NCBI GenBank assembly: GCA_910586665.1
Contig: CAJUIX010000032.1
Span: forward strand, 17,115 to 26,908
Reading direction: 5' to 3'
Length of the DNA stretch: 9,794 nt
Origin: an uncultured Duncaniella sp.
GTDB lineage: Bacteria; Bacteroidota; Bacteroidia; Bacteroidales; Muribaculaceae
Of the stretch, positions 5,723 through 9,794 are shown one piece after another. The translations under genes were made by a program, and so were the position numbers. Numbering within the stretch: position 1 is the first letter of the stretch; every line of letters starts with the position of its first letter. Below the pieces are notes generated by a model. That model saw only the letters and a program-made list of their open reading frames with translations, had not been told where the DNA came from and did no database searches.

Positions 5723-7402
5723 ATGAACAAGACACTATTGGCTGGGATGCTCATGGCCCTACCTTCGGCAATGATTGCACAGACGGCGCTCGACGCCTTC
5801 TCGATATCTCAGAACGACCTGCGCGGAACCGCCCGCTTCATGTCGATGGGTGGTGCCTTCACCGCCTTGGGCGGCGACTTGTCAACCCTCAACCAGAACC
5901 CTGCCGGTATCGGAGTCTATCGCAGCAGTGACATCGGCGCGACGCTCGACATCACCATGCACTCATCAGACTTCATCGGGTTCGGACAGAGCAACACTGT
6001 GAACCACACCCGCGCAGCCTGCAACAACTTCGGCTACGTCGGAACGGTAAATCTCGGAAGCAATTCCGTGATGCCATTCTTCAACTGGGGCGCGAGCTAT
6101 TCGCGAGTCGCCTCCTTTGACCGCCGCTATCGTGGAATCATCGGAAACATAGATACCTCGATTACAAATTTCGTGGCCGACTATACGAGCGCGGACAACA
6201 TCAAGCCCTCCGACATGACTTTCACCAAGGAATATAACCCCTACTGGGATTCCAATGTGCCTTGGATGAGCACTCTTATGTATACCGGCGCAGGCATCAA
6301 CCCTGCTGCTCCAAATTCGACGGTCTACAACGGCCTCTATAACTACGGCAACCCCGGCACCACAGGCTTGGCCGAGGCCGACGTCGAGGAGAAGGGCTAT
6401 GTCGACGAGTACTCGATCAACTTTGGTGGCAACATCTCCGATCTGGTCTACTGGGGCATCGGTTTCGGCATCACCGACATAGAATTCCGCCAGTATGCAT
6501 ACTATTCAGAAAGTCTCACCAATGCGACAATCACAAGCGGCAACCCTAACCGTCCCTCTGAAACCGTCAATGGCAACGCCGACCTGACTCTCGGCAACTA
6601 CAAGCGCCTCTACGGTAGCGGATTCAACTTCAAGGCAGGTGTAATTATCAAACCCGTCAACGAATTCCGTATCGGTCTCGCCGTCCACACCCCGACGTAC
6701 TACAATATGTCGTATGAAGGCAACGGACAGCTATCCTACGCATATGATTCTAAGGCTTTAGACGAACCGATTTACGGTTCCGCCACTACAGACGACGGCT
6801 ATCTTCGTGAATTTGACTGGAAGTGCCGCACTCCCTGGCGCCTCATGGTAGGTGCTGCCGGCGTCATTGGCGGACGTGCCATCATCAGCGCCGACTATGA
6901 ATATCGTGCCTCCAACGACATCCGTCTTCAGGATTATGACGGCTACAACTACCAGAATGAGAACGATGATGTCAAGACATACTACAAGGCATCCAACATC
7001 ATCCGCCTCGGAGCCGAGTACCGTGTGACCCCGCAGTTCAGCCTCCGCGCAGGCTACATCTACGAGACCTCCCCTGTCACAACCGACGCCATGCGCGGCT
7101 ACACCGCTAATGGCAGTGCAAGAGATGCCGTCTATATGTACACCGCCGGTCCTGACGACACCGAGACACAGCCCTCGTTCACCCTTGACAAGGCGACTAA
7201 CTACGTCACCTGCGGTATGGGCTATCGCTACAAAAACTTCTATGCCGACCTCGCCTACGTCCACCGTCACCGCTCGAGCAAGTATCAGGCGTTTACCAAT
7301 TACAACATGAACGTCGAATCTGACGACTTCATAGTGGCTCCATCGGCCAAAGTGACTGACAACAACAACTCCGTAGTCCTCACCGTCGGTTTCCGCTTCT
7401 AA
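5723..7402 (+). CDS. Outer-membrane beta-barrel protein of the FadL/OmpP1/TodX family
   Basis: The 559-residue protein has a signal peptide (MNKTLLAGMLMALPSAMIA, cleavage before Q20). The mature N-terminus has the family's plug region: DLRGTARFMSMGGAFTALGGD (about residues 32-52) followed by the hallmark NPAGIG (59-64). The rest alternates polar and aromatic residues in strand-sized stretches, and the chain ends VVLTVGFRF with a C-terminal Phe, the usual signal for BAM-dependent barrel assembly. Family members take up hydrophobic compounds such as long-chain fatty acids or aromatics; Bacteroidetes copies are often labelled hemin receptor without proof. The length is somewhat above the 400-500 residues of classical FadL, as is common in this phylum. 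It follows the secreted repeat protein by 81 bases and precedes the helicase by 9 bases, consistent with an operon. The substrate is unknown. Confidence 0.88.
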   Translation: MNKTLLAGMLMALPSAMIAQTALDAFSISQNDLRGTARFMSMGGAFTALGGDLSTLNQNPAGIGVYRSSDIGATLDITMHSSDFIGFGQSNTVNHTRAACNNFGYVGTVNLGSNSVMPFFNWGASYSRVASFDRRYRGIIGNIDTSITNFVADYTSADNIKPSDMTFTKEYNPYWDSNVPWMSTLMYTGAGINPAAPNSTVYNGLYNYGNPGTTGLAEADVEEKGYVDEYSINFGGNISDLVYWGIGFGITDIEFRQYAYYSESLTNATITSGNPNRPSETVNGNADLTLGNYKRLYGSGFNFKAGVIIKPVNEFRIGLAVHTPTYYNMSYEGNGQLSYAYDSKALDEPIYGSATTDDGYLREFDWKCRTPWRLMVGAAGVIGGRAIISADYEYRASNDIRLQDYDGYNYQNENDDVKTYYKASNIIRLGAEYRVTPQFSLRAGYIYETSPVTTDAMRGYTANGSARDAVYMYTAGPDDTETQPSFTLDKATNYVTCGMGYRYKNFYADLAYVHRHRSSKYQAFTNYNMNVESDDFIVAPSAKVTDNNNSVVLTVGFRF

Positions 7403-7411
7403 ACATAAGCT

Positions 7412-9475
7412 ATGGCAAAAAAGACTTCACGGCCCTTCAAGCGCAAGGTCGTGCAGCAGACTGAAAATATTGACCTCGACAATCCCGAATTTATCAAAGC
7501 CTGGGAATTGTTGCAACACACTCGACAGTCGATTTTCCTTACCGGCAAAGCCGGAACGGGAAAGTCGACTTTCCTGCGCTATATCACGGCCAATACATAT
7601 AAAAAGACCGTGGTCCTCGCCCCGACAGGCATAGCGGCCGTCAACGCCGGAGGCGTCACCCTCCATTCCTTCTTCCGCATCCCCTTCAAGCCGATAATCC
7701 CTGGCGACCCCGACTTCGCCCCCGACAGAATCAAGCAGCGCATGAAGTATCCGGGCCACCTTGTCAAACTCATCCGCGAGGTGGAGCTGATTATCATCGA
7801 CGAAATTTCAATGGTCAGGGCCGACATCATTGACTTTGTCGACTTGCTCCTGCGCACCTACTCCGGCAACCAGCGCGAACCCTTCGGCGGCAAGCAGCTC
7901 CTGCTCGTGGGCGACGTCTTCCAGCTCGAGCCGGTGCTCACGGGCGATATGCGCGACATCCTCCGCAAGTTTTACCGTGACGCCTTCTTCTTCTCCGCTC
8001 GGGTGTTCCAGCGCATGAAGCTCGTGCCAATAGAGCTGCGTAAAATATATCGCCAAAGCGAGACCGACTTTGTCGACCTCCTCGACCGAATCAGAATGGG
8101 CGAGGCCACCCGCGAGGACCTCGCGCGACTCAACACCCGCTGCCTCCCCGCCGTCAATGCCTCACTGCCAATCCGGGGTGACACCGAGAAGCCTACCATG
8201 ACCCTTGCCTCGCGCCGCGACATGGTCGACCACATCAACGAGGCCCGCCTAAACGCCATCGAGCGACCGATTGTCACCTTCACAGGCACTATCACGGGGG
8301 ATTTTCCCGAAAACTCCCTCCCGACCGACCTCGAGCTGTCGCTGAAGGAGGGCGCGCAGGTGGTATTCATCAAAAACTCGCCTGAAAAGCTTTGGGTCAA
8401 CGGCACGATAGGCACAGTCGTGACTCTTACCAAGGACCTACTCGAAGTGCGCCTTGAAAATGGCGACGTCCACACCGTCGAGAAAGAGAAATGGTCCAAC
8501 ATACGCTACACCTACAACTCCAAAACCAAGAAAATCGACGAGGAGGAGCTTGGCAGCTTCACCCAGTACCCTGTCAAACTTGCATGGGCGCTCACAATTC
8601 ATAAAAGCCAGGGGCTTACGTTCAACAATGTCATCATCGACATAGGCCGCGGGGCTTTCACAGGCGGTCAGACCTACGTCGCACTCTCACGCTGCCGCAG
8701 TTTCGACGGCCTTACACTCAGATCGACCGTCGCCGACCGCGACATCTTTGTCAATCCGGCAGTCGTGGCCTTCAGCCGCTCCTTCAACGACCCCATCCTC
8801 ATTGACGAGGCCATGCGCAAGGCCCACGCTGACGAGTGTTACCTAACAGCTTTGAAAAAGGCTGATGAGGGCTTCCTGTCCGAGGCCTTCGACCTCTTCA
8901 TCGAGGGACAGCGCTCATGGTCAACCCTCTCCGACAAGGGCGCGATGCGCCTTGCACGCACCAAGCTTCTCGAAGTCGACCGCCTGCGCAAGCGCGTTGC
9001 CGAGCTTGAGGCGCGCATAGAGGCTGACGCGGCCCGCTTCGCCGACATGGCCCGCGAATACTGCTCGCTCGGCGATGATTGTCGCCTCGACGACATGCCC
9101 CTCCCGGCCATCTCGAACTACGACAAGGCTCTTACTCTGCTTCCCGGCCACATCCCGGCGCTTTATGGCCGTGCCCTGGCCTACATGACTATTGACGACA
9201 ACCTTGCTGCCATCGCCGACTTTGAAACCATATTGAAATCCGAGTCTGACAACTTCGACGTACTCATCCGCATGGGGCTTGCATACCACCGACTCTCCGA
9301 CGAACACAACGCTATGGACCGCTGTCTCGTCGCGCTCGGCCTGAGCGAGGACAACGACTACCCTCGTCCAGCGCTCTGCTCCCTCCACAGCCTCCTTGCC
9401 GACATCTATGACGGCATCGGCGACCCCTCGTCAGCAACCCACCACCGCCAGATAGCAGCCCGGCTCAGACATTGA
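7412..9475 (+). CDS. Pif1-like superfamily 1 DNA helicase with C-terminal coiled coil and TPR repeats
   Basis: This 687-residue cytoplasmic protein has a complete SF1B helicase core: motif I GKAGTGKST (45-53), motif Ia APTGIAA (70-76), motif II IIIDEISM (127-134), motif III VGDVFQLEPV (166-175), motif V WALTIHKSQGLTF (392-404) and motif VI YVALSRCRS (422-430). This order matches Pif1/RecD2-like 5'-3' helicases, which unwind duplexes and, in Pif1, G-quadruplexes. Between about 305 and 390 lies the beta-rich insertion seen in this family (GAQVVFIKNSP, WVNGTIGTVV). After the core come a Leu/Arg/Glu-rich helix likely to be a coiled coil (about 515-548) and two or three TPR-like units (about 560-685, including AISNYDKALTLLPGHIPALYGRALAY). 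TPRs usually bind proteins, so the tail may recruit a partner. The gene starts 9 bases after the barrel gene stop, implying co-transcription or read-through, although its role in DNA metabolism appears unrelated. Confidence 0.9.
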   Translation: MAKKTSRPFKRKVVQQTENIDLDNPEFIKAWELLQHTRQSIFLTGKAGTGKSTFLRYITANTYKKTVVLAPTGIAAVNAGGVTLHSFFRIPFKPIIPGDPDFAPDRIKQRMKYPGHLVKLIREVELIIIDEISMVRADIIDFVDLLLRTYSGNQREPFGGKQLLLVGDVFQLEPVLTGDMRDILRKFYRDAFFFSARVFQRMKLVPIELRKIYRQSETDFVDLLDRIRMGEATREDLARLNTRCLPAVNASLPIRGDTEKPTMTLASRRDMVDHINEARLNAIERPIVTFTGTITGDFPENSLPTDLELSLKEGAQVVFIKNSPEKLWVNGTIGTVVTLTKDLLEVRLENGDVHTVEKEKWSNIRYTYNSKTKKIDEEELGSFTQYPVKLAWALTIHKSQGLTFNNVIIDIGRGAFTGGQTYVALSRCRSFDGLTLRSTVADRDIFVNPAVVAFSRSFNDPILIDEAMRKAHADECYLTALKKADEGFLSEAFDLFIEGQRSWSTLSDKGAMRLARTKLLEVDRLRKRVAELEARIEADAARFADMAREYCSLGDDCRLDDMPLPAISNYDKALTLLPGHIPALYGRALAYMTIDDNLAAIADFETILKSESDNFDVLIRMGLAYHRLSDEHNAMDRCLVALGLSEDNDYPRPALCSLHSLLADIYDGIGDPSSATHHRQIAARLRH

Positions 9476-9639
9476 CGTCCACTCCCCTTACATCTTTGAA
9501 ACCTAATCTGAGAAATATATTTTTTGGGGAGCACTATAATAGTGTTAGCAGATAAAGTTCAATTTATAGGTGATAAAAAGAGGGTGTTGCAGAATCCTGT
9601 GCCCGTAAGTGAATAGGTCAGAGACCTTAGGCAAGAGAA
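9476..9639. other. Non-coding region after the helicase gene
   Basis: I see no gene and no convincing intrinsic terminator after the helicase stop. CTCCCC (9482-9487) can pair with GGGGAG (9526-9531), but the loop is 38 bases and contains the T-run, so this is not a standard terminator. CACTAT-A-ATAGTG (9532-9544) is a 13-base dyad with 6-bp arms, a possible operator. GGTCAGAGACC (9616-9626) is a small dyad with 4-bp arms. The stretch AGAGGGTGTTGCAG near 9580 resembles terminal sequences of some Bacteroidales insertion elements and could mark the left end of the repeat element that follows. That resemblance is from memory and is untested. Confidence 0.4.
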
Positions 9640-9684
9640 ACCCCAGGGTAAGCGAAGGCCGTAGACCGTAGCGATGCCTGGGGT
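9640..9684. repeat. REP-like imperfect palindrome, left copy
   Basis: ACCCCAGG (9640-9647) pairs perfectly with CCTGGGGT (9677-9684) around a 29-base loop. The loop contains CCGTAG twice (9659-9664 and 9666-9671). The last 16 bases of this unit (9669-9684) recur in inverted orientation at the right window edge (9779-9794). A short palindrome of this size with an inverted partner is the architecture of REP sequences arranged as BIMEs or REPINs. The class is inferred; genome copy number cannot be judged from one window. Confidence 0.65.
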
Positions 9685-9794
9685 AGACAAAAGCAAAAAT
9701 ATACGATTTGCATCGTAGATGCTAATCATAAGGATAACAAGCATCTCCGATGCAAACTATCATATCAAATATCACATAACCCCAGGCATCGCTA
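9669..9794. repeat. Outer inverted repeat, 16-bp perfect arms, right arm cut by window edge
   Basis: TAGCGATGCCTGGGGT (9669-9684) is the exact reverse complement of bases 9779-9794. The symmetry axis lies between 9731 and 9732. Because the right arm reaches the last base of the window, the true repeat is probably longer. The flanking 22-base segments on either side of the inner repeat (9685-9706 and 9757-9778) are equal in length but do not match each other. Confidence 0.85.
9707..9756. repeat. Inner inverted repeat, 17-bp arms with one mismatch
   Basis: TTTGCATCGTAGATGCT (9707-9723) pairs with AGCATCTCCGATGCAAA (9740-9756), with one mismatch (A9717-G... arm position 10 from the outside) and a 16-base loop. 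Its axis is exactly that of the outer inverted repeat, so the two are concentric. As RNA or single-stranded DNA it would fold into a long stem-loop. There is no T-run directly after the stem, so a terminator role is not supported. Confidence 0.85.

Noticed and set aside
9482..9531. CTCCCC / GGGGAG pairing as a terminator for the helicase transcript
   Set aside because: The arms are only 6 bp, the loop is 38 bases and the T-run lies within the loop rather than after the stem.
9559..9744. Open frame of 61 codons on the minus strand through the repeat element
   Set aside because: It runs across the palindromic repeat, and its peptide (with TPGIATVYGLRLPWG) looks like translation of a dispersed repeat. 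No promoter or start signal supports it.
9640..9794. CRISPR array
   Set aside because: The repeated segments are inverted relative to each other, there are only two copies, the spacing is not CRISPR-like and no cas gene is present.
9640..9794. Retron non-coding RNA
   Set aside because: Inverted repeats are present, but no reverse transcriptase gene lies in the window and the concentric arrangement does not match msr-msd organisation.

Overview
The window looks like chromosomal DNA from a Bacteroidales bacterium. Promoter-like sites fit the Bacteroidetes TTG-N(19-22)-TAnnTTTG pattern, Shine-Dalgarno sites are essentially absent, and a Bacteroidetes-style ECF sigma factor, a FadL/OmpP1-type barrel, a secreted GH43-CBM6 enzyme and a Pif1-like helicase with a TPR tail occur together. 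The coding DNA is fairly G+C rich for the order, which would suit Muribaculaceae, but the genus is an inference and cannot be fixed from sequence reading alone.

Layout. (1) Bases 1-347, minus strand: the N-terminal two thirds of an ECF sigma factor, cut by the window edge, with an ECF-type promoter in front of it. (2) Bases 486-2755, plus strand: a two-gene ABC exporter operon of the NatA/NatB type, diverging from the sigma gene. (3) Bases 2782-2814: a strong hairpin terminator that can serve both strands. (4) Bases 2836-4209, minus strand: a secreted GH43 glycosidase with a C-terminal CBM6, convergent with natAB and with no SusC/SusD neighbours in view. (5) Bases 4210-4546: a divergent intergenic region with a good plus-strand promoter and a leader of about 105 bases. 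(6) Bases 4547-9475, plus strand: three closely spaced genes, probably one transcript. They encode a secreted Trp/Gly/Asn-rich low-complexity protein with 18-bp tandem repeats, a FadL/OmpP1 outer-membrane barrel, and a Pif1-like helicase fused to coiled coil and TPRs. (7) Bases 9476-9794: no gene, but a nested, concentric inverted-repeat element that runs off the right edge.

How the parts relate: most products belong to the cell envelope or act outside the cytoplasm (exporter, glycosidase, secreted repeat protein, outer-membrane barrel). The helicase is the exception and may be with the envelope genes only by operon position. The most unusual element is the right-edge repeat. A 45-nt REP-like imperfect palindrome is followed by the start of its inverted copy, and a second inverted repeat of 17-bp arms sits on exactly the same symmetry axis. 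This resembles a REPIN/BIME or a foldback MITE. No clearly new defence or mobile system with protein components is visible.
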